Shown in pieces: positions 13,271-24,943 of a stretch of 64,000 nucleotides of DNA (positions are counted from its first letter, which is position 1; each line of letters begins with the position of its first letter). The notes below the pieces were generated by a model. It did not search any database and was not told the DNA's origin. It worked only from the letters and a program-made list of their open reading frames with translations. A program made the translations under genes and the position numbers. The DNA is from Xiphydria camelus (lineage: Eukaryota; Arthropoda; Insecta; Hymenoptera; Xiphydriidae), in the NCBI GenBank assembly GCA_963678675.1, contig OY783194.1, positions 30,544,278 through 30,608,277 of the forward strand, in the 5' to 3' direction.

Positions 13271-13541
13271 CATCCCGCTCCCTCGCCGCAGAACAGACTT
13301 TATCGCGGTCACGTGGCCATCTCGTGACGTCACGCGGTCACTAACCATATTACGCCCGCGGCACTGACCTTACCCCGCGCGCGAGATCTTTTTAAATGTT
13401 TTCAATCTAGATACGCGCTTTTTTTACAGCGTGGAACGTCGAGCCGCGAGATAACGGAGCGCGCGTATAATGGTCCTTTACATTATTATACAGCCGCGGC
13501 TAATTGTAAACATTTCCGTAAACCCGCCTTGAGGCTGGGAC

Positions 13542-14016
13542 CGGTCGTGTTCGTAGAAATGTCGACAAACGGGAAGAGTGTGTCCGCGGTTTTCCTCGGG
13601 TTTTAGAAAGAGGAAGCGGTTCTTCGGGTGACACGTGGGTTCATAAAACTCGAGAGATACCAATTTGATTCGTCGTATTACATTTGTCGAATGTTTTACA
13701 ATTCGGATATAGAATTCTAATGAGACAATTTATGCGAAAAAAAATCGAAGATGTCGAATAAGAAGTCGATTGATTAATTCGGTCATATTCGTAGAAATGT
13801 TGACGAACTGGAAGAGGATGTCCGCGGTTTTTCTCAGTTTTTATAAAGAGGAAACGATTCGTCGGATGACACGCGGGTTCGTAAAACTCGTGATACTAAT
13901 TTGGTTCGTCGTGTTACGTTTGTCGAATATTTCACACTTCGAATTTGGAATTCCAATGAGGCGATTTATATGAAAAAATCGGAGACATCGAGTAATAATA
14001 AGTCGATCGATTAATT
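13542..14016. repeat. Diverged tandem duplication, two units of ~238 bp
   Basis: Unit 13542-13779 and unit 13780-14016 share the order of motifs CGTAGAAATGT, GTCCGCGGTTTT, AAAGAGGAA, GATGACACG/GGTGACACG, GTAAAACTCG, TTTGTCGAAT and AAGTCGATTGATTAATT. Identity is roughly 75-80% by eye. No coding frame is conserved between the units. Confidence 0.75.
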
Positions 14017-14379
14017 GCAAAATACAAATGCGGTGGCTCGTGCGCGTGGGGCATACAGGGTTTCGATAAAACCGCAGCAACACAATCCTCCAGCACGACG
14101 TCAGCACGCGCACGGCAGTGGTCATCCGGAGAATCTCGGGTTTTCGACCCTCTTCGCGGCTACGCGTAACAGTATACGCACGTTTCATAAAGGACGATTG
14201 CGAAAACGAAAAAAAGGACCACACTCGGCCGGTTACAAAATTTGAGACTAATCCCCACGCGCGGTGCGACGCATTTCGGGAACCGCCGCGGGGCGAGGTC
14301 ATCGAAGTCGGTACCTACGTCATACGAGGCTAAATTTACTCGCCAGGAAAGAAACTTCAATCGCTATTATATCACTATC

Positions 14380-14604
14380 TATACGGAGAAAAAGAATTAA
14401 TTGGATCTACTAATCATTATTGATTAAATTTCTTCACATTATTGATTAAATATTTCTTCCTTGTAATTACATACTATTCCATATGATTGCAAGGAAGAAA
14501 TACCAAATTAATATATTAAAAGATTTCATTGATACAAATAAATAATTACTTGCGACCCCGCAAGTAATTTTCAGTAGAATCAACTAATTCTTTTTCTCTG
14601 TGTA
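14380..14604. mobile_element. MITE family C, copy 2 (inside O)
   Basis: TATACGGAGAAAAAGAATTA start, TCTTTTTCTCTGTGTA end, with GGATCTACTAA near the left and TAGAATCAACTAATTC near the right end. Confidence 0.8.
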
Positions 14605-14870
14605 CACTGAGAAAAATATCATAATTCGGTCAATTTAACCAAAATTTCGAAGGCGATTGCCAAACCGTTTGATAAGATGGATCTTTCATCTGTTCAGTTA
14701 AACTGGTCACTTTTTAATTAGAATAACTAAATATTTTGTTGGAATAACTAAACATTTGGTTAGAATAGCTTGATATTTGGTTCAACTAACCAGTATTTCG
14801 CTTAGAATAACTAAATATTTTTAGCTAGACGCGTTCTGTCATTTTAACCTAATTATTTTTCCCAGTGTAT
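14603..14870. mobile_element. MITE family B, copy 4 (inside O, next to C)
   Basis: TACACTGAGAAAAATATC start and TTATTTTTCCCAGTGTA end, with GGTTAGAATAGCTTGATATT and related motifs. The family's full length is kept. Confidence 0.8.
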
Positions 14871-16842
14871 GAGCTTTTGACTCATATTTGTATTATACTT
14901 TTTTGAAAATTACATTTTTATCCACAATAAAGTCTTACATCAATGTGGGCCAAAAGTTCATAAATAAATGGGATAATAATGATCGAAGTTTCTTTTCCAC
15001 AGCGAGTAAGTTTAGCCTCATATGGTACTGGCATTATAGGACGTCGGGTTTACTCGACGTCAGACAAAGTGGAAGAACGCGTAACGAAGTCGGACGGTGA
15101 ATAAAATCAAAGTCAGATTTAACGAGTGGACCGTCGAGAGATAGTTATAGGTATCGATGACGATGCGCGTACGTCCGCGCTCGAAAAGTCCCGTCTTTTC
15201 GCTCCGCGACGCACGCAGCGCGCCGTACTCGTGGAGCGCAACCTCCTCCGAGGCAATAAGAAAGGCACGGGTCAAAAATCTTAGAACGAGTCCCGCTGCG
15301 CACAGTAGCCGGCTCGGTCAAATCTTTTATTCCCCGTGCTTCTTTTCTCGCATCGCCCGCGCCACCGCGCCTCGGGCTTCTTCGTCTTCTTCTTCTCTGC
15401 CTCCCCCCCTTTGCTCCTCGCTGCCCCTCTGCCTCTTATTTTTGATCGCAACACTCCGACAAACCCGTTTCGTAATAAAATAATAAAAGCTTCTCGGCGA
15501 GCGCCCCGAAGGAAGCAAAACAACGGGGACGACCGTAGGTATACCCCGTGCTCCGGGCTACTCTGCCGTATGGAAAAAGAGGGGGGGCGAGCGCGCGAGA
15601 GAGTTAAAAAGAGGCGCACACACCGCACGGCGGTGAGTCAGGGCCGAGGGAAGGGAGCAAAAGGAAAAGAAGAACACCGGCTAGGGGTCAGAACACACGT
15701 GGCTGAACACGTGTCTTCCATACCAGTCTACAGGGTGTCCCGCCGAAGCCGAGGCTTCGCTGGCTTTCACCGCTTTGTACGCACGATCGCATCTTTGCTG
15801 GAGGCATCCTTGACGAAGTACTTCTGACGGGTGATTTAAGATCTCACTCGCTGCTCGTACAACTTAAACGAAACTGAGCATGTAAACGGAACGAGAGAAT
15901 AATCCAAATGAAATCATCTGCCCCCTCTGTGGATCCTTCGGTGCCAAATTAACTCGCATTACAGCCAACCCTCGCAAAAGTACTCGCCGAGTATCTCTCC
16001 GACGTTACTTCCAATTCGAAGCGAACTATCCCTCGCGTAGAAGCGAAGCGGTTCTATTTCACACCTATAGATACGCGCGAGCGCACACCGTATAATCGGC
16101 TACCGCTGAGACACGAACGGATCATCTCTCGCGCCAATGAACTCGCCCCCTCTCGGATATCTCCGAGGCTACCGCGGTTCTGGCTATCTTGAGAGCCGGG
16201 CGCAGTGGATTTTGCGAATCAAGTGGCAGAAACCAATCAGCCGATTTGTACTGATCTGTGCGCCCAGCCGGTAATCCTCCGATTATAACGCACGGAACCG
16301 ATCTCGCGCTAGAATGTGCTCGTGCGCGGAGATTCGATGCGCGCACGTCGGTGTACGTGTACGCTTGCTCCTGGATTCGCCGTAAACCCCGCGCCGTCCC
16401 CGCTATAGATATAGTTACAGCGGAGTAACCTGGTCCCGGTAATTGCCGGGACGTCCGAGGTCCAGATGCTCCCCAATCAGCGGTTGTCCCGCGCGCGTAC
16501 GTGTGCGCGGGTGCGCGCGTGTGTTCGCGACGCCGATGTGGAGGACGGCCGGTTAGTTCCTGACCATACGCATGACAGCACCGTTTAATTGGCACTGGAC
16601 ACAATGGATTATGGGAACGGTACGGCGGCGGTCCACTCCACGTCAGAACCATTTCACTCGTTTATCCCGGAGTGACGCGATGTGAATACGATGTAACGCG
16701 CGGCGTGGAGGTGCGCTCGGTGGTACGTATTGCGATTGCTAGCGTGAACGGTAGCCGGCGTTGCCGGATATCCGACTGCACCGCACGGAGATGTTGCGTG
16801 GTCGAAGAAGAATCGATTCGATCGAATTTAAACAGAGAAGAC

Positions 16843-16920
16843 CCCTAGGCGGAAAAGTTCTATATATACTTTCTGCATAATCTATATATGTGGTTTTTTG
16901 GACATATATGGATCTGAAAC
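16843..16920. mobile_element. MITE family A, copy 2 (5' fragment)
   Basis: CCTAGGCGGAAAAGTTCTATA followed by TATATGTGGTTTTTTGGACA. Only the left portion is recognisable. Confidence 0.5.
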
Positions 16921-18220
16921 ACAATTAATAGAAATAAAATAAGCGTCGTTATTAGCACCCGAAGAATGTGCTCACCTTAAATGCATTTTCTTTTATAAAA
17001 CTGGCAGATCGTAGTGCTTTTTACTGATAAGGGGCCAAACTGCGACTCAACTAATCCTGTAATTTATCTTCCGCTGGAAGGTTTTCTTGTTGAAAAAAAA
17101 TTGATGTGTTGCAACCTACCCCGTTCTCCCCTGCGTGAGCTTAGCATCAGCTTGCATCGAATAAAAATGCGCTCTCTCTCGGATTGGTCAGAATACATTC
17201 ACCCTTGAGAAAATTATGCGCGACTTGCTATATGGATTCACCCCCTCCCCCGGCGCCTCGTCTCCTTTCACCCACCTCGACTATACTTCCCCGTTTTTCA
17301 GAGACGTTAGTCGCAGCGAGCCACTCAATTCCGTTCCCCCGCATTAAACCATCGAAAAGCAGTAACCGCCCGAAATTTATCGTCGGACGTTCTAACGCGA
17401 CGCGTTCGTCGGTGTTATACACGGAAACTCCGCGGGCCGCGCGCGACGGGCAGGCGAGAAAGGGGGAGAGAAAGAAATAATAAAAATGGACACTTGGAGC
17501 CGAGCCACGGTAGACTGACCCTCGACAATCGTCGTCGACTATATTTTGAAAGTCTCATTACGCGATTCCCGGATCCGGCGGAACCTCTGCGCAGCGCCCG
17601 CTATTCTCTTATTTTCCGTTTCTCTCCGCTCTCTTCCCGAATGTCGGCGATAAAACTTGGCCCTTTCTGCCTGCGACTGTCTGGCTCGTTACGGGACGCG
17701 TCGCTCGGACCCTGCCGAGGAAGGCTGCGCGCCGCCGTGCATCGAGTTCGCTCGACGTTGCGGATAAACGAGGTCCGAGTCGTTCGGGAGGAGATAAATG
17801 TTACTCGAGTCAATTTGTAATCGTGTCCTGAGAAAGCAGCGATAGCTGGGTTCGTGCTGTCGGACGTAAAATCGACGATATCTCTGTCTTCCTTTGAGAT
17901 TTGTTCGATTGAATTGTGTTTCTCGGAATCAGCATGAAAAAATAAGTTCGACGGGGTGATCGAGAATTTGATTCCAGAGATTTCGATTTTCACGAGAGAT
18001 TGAAAAAATGTCCGGGGGCGTTTTGTCAAAAATCGAAATCTTCGGAATCGATCGGCCTATATTCTATGTATTTTTTTTTCACGCCGATTGCGAAAGACAT
18101 AATTGCTAGATCGACATCTCAAATAAAATGAGAGATTTCGGTAATTTTACGCACGTAAAAATTATTTTTTCCTAAAAATCGTCAATATTTCAATGTTCCC
18201 TTGAAATTTTCTCTCGGTAA

Positions 18221-18387
18221 ATATATCTGTACCTCGGAGCCAGACTACGTTAAGTCCAAAAAGGTAGTTTTGAGATAATTGAGTTTAAAATATCAATTAA
18301 ATACTAATATTATTATTTAACATATAAAACCCATTTTCGGCAAAAATGGACTTAACATAGTCTGGCTCTGAGGTACAGATATATATA
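18221..18387. mobile_element. 167-bp hairpin MITE (family R)
   Basis: Inverted arms of about 40 bp, ATATATCTGTACCTC and GAGCCAGACTACGTTAAGTC on the left and the complement at 18345-18387, surround an AT-rich loop. Two mismatches are visible in the arms. The transcribed form would fold into a long hairpin. Confidence 0.75.
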
Positions 18388-19321
18388 ATTTGTGCAATAT
18401 CTCCACGAAAAAAAAAAATACATCGAACAGGATTGGTCGAGAATTCGATTTCAGACATTTTGATTTTTTGCAAAAATATTATAAAGAGTATCCCTCGACA
18501 CAACGATCGAAAAAAAGCTGCGAAGGGCTCCGACTCGAAGAGCCTCTACATCCATCCACACAATTCCTCCGCAGATTTGGCGCCCTCCTCGCTCCGTTCG
18601 ACCGCCCCGTCGGCCTCGACTCTCGCAATATCGTACGGTCAGACTACGCCGGACAATGCATCGCATTCAATTCCACACCCGGGGCGTGTATAGGCGAGCC
18701 CCGCGTCCCGACTGTAGAATGGTCCACGGCTCGTATAGGACACTCATGTGTCATTTAACTGAAATACCTCCGATGCGCCGAACTGATTTACAGCCGGACG
18801 TTCGGGCGCGCGTGCGTGTACGCGTACGCGCGTGTACGTATGCGGCGCCGGGGTTGGTGTCGGGATAGCACGGATCCACGAAATGGCGGTGGAATGAGCC
18901 GTTTTGCGCGACCCGGGCGTCGAAGAGTTGTGGCCATCGCGCGGCGAATTTATTTATCGCCTCGCGGATGGCGCGAAGGGCGAAACGAAACGACGCGTGG
19001 AGAAGCAATTTTCGATGCGTCGCCGATGGAAGGGTGTGCAACGCTATCGAAACGGTTTTGTATCTTCGCTCGTGCAGTGCGCGAATTCGAGGGGGGAAAG
19101 GAAACTGTACCGCGGACCCCCCCCGTTTGGAAATCGCGAGAAAAAAAGGTCGAGGGGTGTGAGGAAAAAAAACGAGAGGACGAATTCGAAACTTGCGTCG
19201 AAAGTATTATACGATTTCAAATCACGCAGGTGCAGTTCCAGGCGGAAAAGTTCTATATAATTCGTATATAGTCCATATATGGATTGCATATGTGATTTCT
19301 GTATAAACCCTGTACCAACTA

Positions 19322-20235
19322 GTAAAGTCGGTAAATACGCCCCGGGGGGAAATACGCCCCAGTACATGGAAACTACATTATGCGTCGGTATATGTCGCTG
19401 AGGCGGTAGTCATCAGTCGAATGTCTGTGTCTTACCAGAGAACTCGTGCACTTATTAAGATTTCAGCTAGCGTTGTAGAAATAAAATTTGTTTTGTGAAT
19501 AATTTGGTGTCTTTGAGTACTACAAATTTGCTCGTAAGTTTATGGATACCGAATTATTGAGTTGTGATTGTGTATTTTGCAAGTTTCAAGTACGGCGTCA
19601 GAAAGTACGTTTATTAAACTAAAAACTGAAACATGTAGATTGTTAGCACCTGTAGCGTGTGGAGATTTAAACGGTGTGGCGTATTTCCCCCCGGTTTTGG
19701 AAATACGCCCCACCTAGAGCCAGCCAATCATAAAAGATGTACAGGGAATGCAGAAAAAGGCCAGAAGAGTCAAAATTCGGAGTCGTCATCAAATTCTGAG
19801 ATGTGTCTACCTTTGGAATCGTCGGACGAACTCTCTGACGAGGCGGAAGATATTTGCGTCAAATGTCGAGACCACTATTACACCACGAAGTCCAAAGTGG
19901 ACTGGATTCAATGCACAGCATGTCGTGGATGGCTACATGAAACGTGCACCTCCCATGGCACAGTTTGTGATGTTTGTGCCAAAAATTTATCTGCAGAAGG
20001 GGCGATTAAGTATATGGGGCGTATTACCCACCCCAGGGGGAAATACGCCCCATTTGACGTGAATGGTTTTTTATTTTTTGTAGAAGCTATTTGATAATTT
20101 TTGTCGTATTTTTATTTTTTTTAAAGAAGTGTAATGTCCTGCCAAATTTTTGTTGTTTTTTAAAGTAAAGTTTGTTTCAAATTCCTCGAGTTATGATTTT
20201 TTTTGAAATGTGGGGCGTATTTACCGACTTTACCC
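19322..20235. mobile_element. Non-autonomous DNA transposon carrying a PHD-like zinc finger (pogo/Tigger-like remnant)
   Basis: This 914-bp element has inverted ends GTAAAGTCGGTAAATACGCC (5' 19322-) and its complement at 20211-20235. TA stands immediately outside both ends (19320-19321 and 20236-20237), the target duplication of Tc1/mariner/pogo-type elements. It lies inside a family-A MITE, whose two halves are at 19239-19319 and 20238-20380. It retains a coding remnant (separate entry) but no DDE catalytic region, so it is an internal-deletion derivative. Its outer motif GGAAATACGCCCC recurs internally in facing pairs near 19347, 19679/19699 and 20016/20037. Confidence 0.75.
19657..20094 (+). 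pseudogene. PHD-like zinc-finger C-terminus of a transposase, N-terminus lost
   Basis: The frame lies inside the 914-bp element and shows a serine/acid-rich linker (SSSNSEMCLPLESSDELSDE). A cysteine/histidine cluster follows: CVKC, a YYTTKSKVDW stretch, CTAC, WLHETC and CDVC. The C-x2-C / C-x2-C / H-x2-C / C-x2-C spacing is that of the PHD-like finger found at the C-terminus of many insect pogo/Tigger and piggyBac-type transposases. The conserved part spans about 19790-20000. Sequence on both sides of it is element end motif read by chance. The DDE domain and the HTH DNA-binding domain are absent, so the product cannot be an active transposase. Whether it is expressed cannot be told. Confidence 0.6.
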
Positions 20236-20932
20236 TAAATATATCATACAAAAATTGAAAAAATTCAAATAATCCATATGCAGTCCGTATTTAGTTTGTA
20301 TAGAAACCATATATAATCCACATAGGATCCGATTCACATGTGATCTATGTACAAACCATATAGAACTTTTTTGCCTGGGGTCATTTCTCACTGAATTTAT
20401 CCTTGACATTATTTGAACTGCGATCGAAACTATAATTCGAATCTCCCATAATATAATAGCTCCACGAGAACAGTATCCAAAGCATCGTCAGAATCGCATT
20501 TACTCATCGTTATCGATAACCCCGGCATTGATCTCAGCCATCCCTTCCACCTCTTTAATTCAACGCTCCCGAGGATCCAATAATAGAACCAACGACCCGT
20601 ATACGAACTCGAAGGGAAGAACAGGACGAGGCCGCTGCCTTCTGATTTCCGATGCAGAGAGAAGCCCGTTCGCGTTGTTAGTAATAATACCGATAATCAA
20701 TATCCGAATAGGCGTACGCGCCTCGGGTGGCACTTAGCATTAGGATCCATAACTACAACTCAGTTTGATGTTGTAATCAATTACCGCTACCTTAACCCAT
20801 AGGCTATTTGCTTTATATCCTATATGATGGGGAGGAGGCAGGTAGGTAGCTAGACAGGAAGGTACACACGACGGCGGTAAATACATAACCTGATATCGGT
20901 ACGCGACCAATCATGATCATCGTGGTGCATAC

Positions 20933-21122
20933 GCCCAGGCGGAAGAGTCTTACATATTTTGCGTATAATCCATATGTGATTTTGGTCCTATACGGATTAT
21001 ACATGATTTCTATATTAACTATATAAGAACTATATGCAGATTTTTTAATGTTTTTATAATCCATATATGACGAAAACCACATATGGATCATGTAGAAAAT
21101 ATACTGAACTTTTCCGTCCGGG
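20933..21122. mobile_element. MITE family A, copy 4
   Basis: GCCCAGGCGGAAGAGTCTTA start and ACTGAACTTTTCCGTCCGGG end, with CATATGTGATTTTGGTCC and TGACGAAAACCACATATGG as inverted halves. Confidence 0.75.
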
Positions 21123-21302
21123 TAATTGTAGCATCCGTGGAAGTAAGCGGAAGATATGTGGAGAGATCAGCATAAAAAATATTACCTGCTGTACACACGG
21201 TAAAATGGGTACACATAAAAGTTTCAACTGTTTTTACAGTGCGGTAGAGTAATTTTTATTTCGCAATCTATAAATCGTGATAGTTTACGTGACATTATTT
21301 AC

Positions 21303-21571
21303 TACACTGAGAAAAATAACTTGGTTTAAGTGACAAAACGCATCCGGTTAAACGAGTTTAATTATTTTAATCGAAATACTAGTAAGTTGAACCAAATACT
21401 TAGTTATTCTATAATAACTACAGATTCAGTTATCTTAACTACATTTCTAGTTATTCTGACCAGAAAATGGTCAGTCTAACCAAACAGATGGAGGAACCAT
21501 ATTTCACCAAACTGTTTGGTTATAGAGCCTCCAGGATTTCAGTTAAATTGACCAGACTTTTTCTCAGTGTA
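21303..21571. mobile_element. MITE family B, copy 5
   Basis: TACACTGAGAAAAATAACTTG to TTTTTCTCAGTGTA, with TTCTGACCAGAAAATGGTCAG and CCTCCAGGATTTCAG. It is the best-preserved copy, with both ends perfect. Confidence 0.85.
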
Positions 21572-23644
21572 GTGTTTCGAAGGAAAAATCATTTCTCAAC
21601 ACAGTAGAAACATCCGAAAATCCTTAAATGTACCTCTTTCAGTATAAACACGGTAAAATTAAAAAAAATCAATCTTTCCGTGATCTTAAAATACGGTATT
21701 TTGCATCGACATCTTTCGAAGTTGGAAACTCGCGCTAATTAATTTCCTTCCACTGCAATTTAAAGCTCGACACACACGAGCCGCCTCCCTTCCCACCCGA
21801 TCCCGATGCACAGTCGTAAATCCGCGACATCGATCCCTCGCCGCGATTCTCGCGGCGTCCCCGTTCCGGAAGGACCATCCATTAGGCCCGTGTTTAATCA
21901 GAACTCTAAAGTTTCTCGCGAGTCAGATAATTGGCTTTGCTCCCGGTGTGTATTTGCGCGATGCTTTTGAAAAAAGAAAGAGGAGAGAAGAGAGGAAGGA
22001 GCTGAATTGTATCGCCCTCCCTGAAAGAATGGGATGAAGGAGCGAGAGAGACAGTGGACTCAAGGGGTTGTGCCAGAGTAAACATGTCAGGCTCAGTGCC
22101 GTCATTAATTAGAACCCTCCCCTCGTTCCGCACGCGAAAAAGATTGCCCCGCGCGGCGTACATCTCGCGAATATCTCGATCCCGGGGCGACTGTGCGAAT
22201 CGACAATAATTGGATCGTCTCAACACTTGGAATTGAGAACCGGGTATCGCGAATGGCTATCGATACTTATGACATCTTTTATAAATTCGTCCATAATAAA
22301 TCGTGAGACTGCAATACCAAAGAGTTATCGTCTCAATTGTTTGCATAATCAACATTTCATTAATCATTCCTCTGAAAACAGATAAATGTAATATTCAATT
22401 AGCTCAAACTTATTTTCACTCGACGTACAGAAAATGTTCTCCGACGTTCGTTCTCGAATAAATTATCCCGTCGAGTGGAATCGAGTTTCCCTCGGGAAAA
22501 CGAACGAATTTCGAAACTGCGAATACCTCCGAAGCCCCTCGTGCCTTCCACGCACACGTTGACCGATCCGCGCTCGCGGTTAATATTATTTCCCCGCATA
22601 AACACCGCAATGAGCGGCGCATAAATCCACGAGCTCGACGTAGTAACATTTTACAAGGAGTACCGCGCGTGTAACAACCGCGCCGCGAAACTTCGGAGCT
22701 CTTTGTATCGCGCAGAACGTTCTACCTGGAGCCAGAAACGTGTGCGTATTTCCGCGCAAGCGATAGGGGTGGAATACGCGTAGTATAGGTACAGAGAGGG
22801 CTCGCTCTGAAAATAATGAACAATCGCCTCTCGGTCGAGAGAGCGCGCGCTCCGTTGATATATCCACGCGCCAATGCGAGTCGGCGCGCAACGACGAATG
22901 ATAATGGAGCGATCGCGCGCGCCCACTCGAACGAAAAGAGGGCGCGGGGGTTGCGAGCGCTACCGGGAAGCTGCGATCGCCGATCCGCCGGAGCGATTAA
23001 CCTTCGATCCTCGTATTTACTTCCCACGCGTCACCTGTCGCAGATCCGTATCTCATCGGCCGAGTACACTCGTCGCGCGGCCCGCTGCGTGTCCCGTCGG
23101 ACGTCGAGTGGAGGGGGGCGTGCGCGCGGGCACGGCGAAAAGCGAGGAGGACGCGAGCAATTGAGCAGGCATACGCGCGCGCGCGCCCGCGCAACGAGAC
23201 GTGAGGTACCCGCAATCAAAGCCGCGCGACGCACATATTACACAACGGCCGAAAAGGCTACAAATGAAAAGTCAATAAGTCGACGGCGGGACGCGACGTA
23301 TTAGTCGTTCATTATTTTCGAGCACGTAATTACCGCTGAAAGCCCTCGCCGGGGCACGCGACCGACGCGACATATGGCTGAGCCCGGCTCGTCGCGCGGT
23401 TGACATTTCTTTAGCGGAGGTTCGTAGGTACACGTGTAACGAGCCGCCGAACTGTCACGTCGTCGGGAGTACGAGTATTATAGGCTTTGCGAGGAGTCAA
23501 TTCAGTCGCTTCCACATAGGAATCGTTTGAAGCTGCATCGTCTGTAGAATAATAAATCTCGCTCTTTCGATCGCGATGATAATTTGGCGGAAGATTCTAC
23601 CGAGTCTCCTGATTATTCAAAACGCAAAAATACTCGTATATAGG

Positions 23645-24178
23645 GGAATGGTGAGATGAAAGGGGCATGTCTTGAAAGGGACACAGCAATTATCTAAAAA
23701 TCGAAGGATCTCTCCAAAACGAAAGCATTATGGTTTCGTGGTAACAATAATAATTATACTCGTATGCTCAACAAGAAGGCCTAATTCATTCCGGAACGAG
23801 GAGTGATGCGCGACTGAAATTTCTCGTATTGCAAAATAAAATTTCCGGTACTTTTCCAAATCTTTTTTGAAGTAGATACTGTTACTGTTGATTGATATAA
23901 TTATTACTGCATTTGGACAGATGCTTATTCAAGAACGACAACGTGAAATGTTAGGTACCTTTCATTTCATATTTTAACTTTAAGAAAATTTACTTTTTTA
24001 AGAAATTAAAAGTACCTAAGACATGTAAACACAGTGAGAAACTTATCATTACCACGTATTCTTATCGTCAGACGAGACACCCTTTCTAATGTTGTCAACT
24101 AGAAATACAATAGTTCTTCAGGTTATCTGCTATATTATCTCGTACAAAAATGTCCCTTTCATCCCACCTCTCTCCTCT
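23645..24178. mobile_element. Weak inverted-repeat element (~530 bp)
   Basis: GGTGAGATGAAAGGGGCAT at the left and ATGTCCCTTTCATCCCACC at the right are near-complements (about 20 of 26 positions over the extended ends). The interior is AT-rich and non-coding. Only one copy is seen. Confidence 0.45.
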
Positions 24179-24943
24179 AATCGTTTCTCTGACCGCCAAA
24201 GGAAAAAAAAAAGTGTCGCGCCGTCACAGATCACGCGGGGCATCTTAACCGTCTCGCGCGGCACGAGATCCTGGAAGGGTCGATAGGCGTGACGCGCGCG
24301 AGAGGCGGTTAAATAATAAAATCCTTCGAGCCGAAACGACGCGGGGCGAAGCGACGAGCAAGGGCGATGCGAATCTCGAGGGGGGTAGGAGGATTTGTTT
24401 TAAGTTCAACAGCTTCTAGTACGCGACAAATTCCTTGGAAGGAACCCTTTGGACTTTAAAGCGTCACAGCTCGCGGCTCATCGCTATCTTCATTACTTTA
24501 ATGGAGTGCGAGCGGTGGAAGCGGATGCCGGGAAAGGAGAAGGTACGAATGGCGCTCCGGGGGATGGAGGGTACCGTTTTAAAGGATGTTATGAAATCGG
24601 GAGGATAATGCCTCCTCGTGGCTCGAGGCCACTGAAAGCACGAATCAAAGGGAAGGGGGAAGTCGCGCCTCGCGTCTTCTCGCTGGAGCTCGTGCTGATT
24701 GGAAGAAGCGAAAGAAAGACGAGACCGGGAAGAAGAAGGATCCTCCGAGGCGATTGTCCTTTTCGAAAGACTCGAGTCGAACTGCGCTTTGACGAAGTCC
24801 TCTCGCGTTGATGATACTTTTTTGCTATTTATCATACGCTTTCTCGAGGTGATATTAAAATCGTTGGAATGGTATAAAAGTTGAATATAATATAAGAATG
24901 AAATATTTGTTATACGCTGTTTGCATGGAAAAAAAAAATTAAA

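Larger units (their letters stand above)
14322..15022. mobile_element. Element O containing adjacent C and B insertions (triple composite)
   Basis: The outer parts CATACGAGGCTAAATTTACT ... ATATCACTATCT and GTATGAGCTTTTGACTCAT ... GTTTAGCCTCATA match the uninterrupted copy at 58346-58553. Between them lie a C element (14380-14604) and a B element (14603-14870) that share the TA at their junction. Confidence 0.8.
8883..19238. other. Gene-free DNA between the listed repeats
   Basis: Outside the listed elements the stretches 8883-11006, 11312-13541, 15023-16842, 16921-18220 and 18388-19238 contain GC-rich CpG clusters (8900-9180, 10120-10640, 15160-15800, 16120-16660) and AT-rich spacers. A (TA)n run lies at 10918-10932. 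No domain or splice-consistent coding signal was recognised. Confidence 0.6.
19239..20380. mobile_element. MITE family A, copy 3, split by the 914-bp transposon
   Basis: The left part starts CCAGGCGGAAAAGTTCTATA (19239). The right part ends CATATAGAACTTTTTTGCC at ~20378 followed by TGGG. The interior carries the family's TCCATATATGGATTGCATA and CATATATAATCCACATAGG repeats. The insert is the element at 19322-20235. Confidence 0.75.

Noticed and set aside
15281..15827. Frames of 108-163 codons with Lys/Arg/Pro-rich sequence
   Set aside because: Low-complexity GC- and pyrimidine-rich DNA gives open frames on both strands; no conserved segment.
18816..19271. Plus-strand frame of 151 codons
   Set aside because: It runs into the start of a family A MITE and has two overlapping competitors in other frames.
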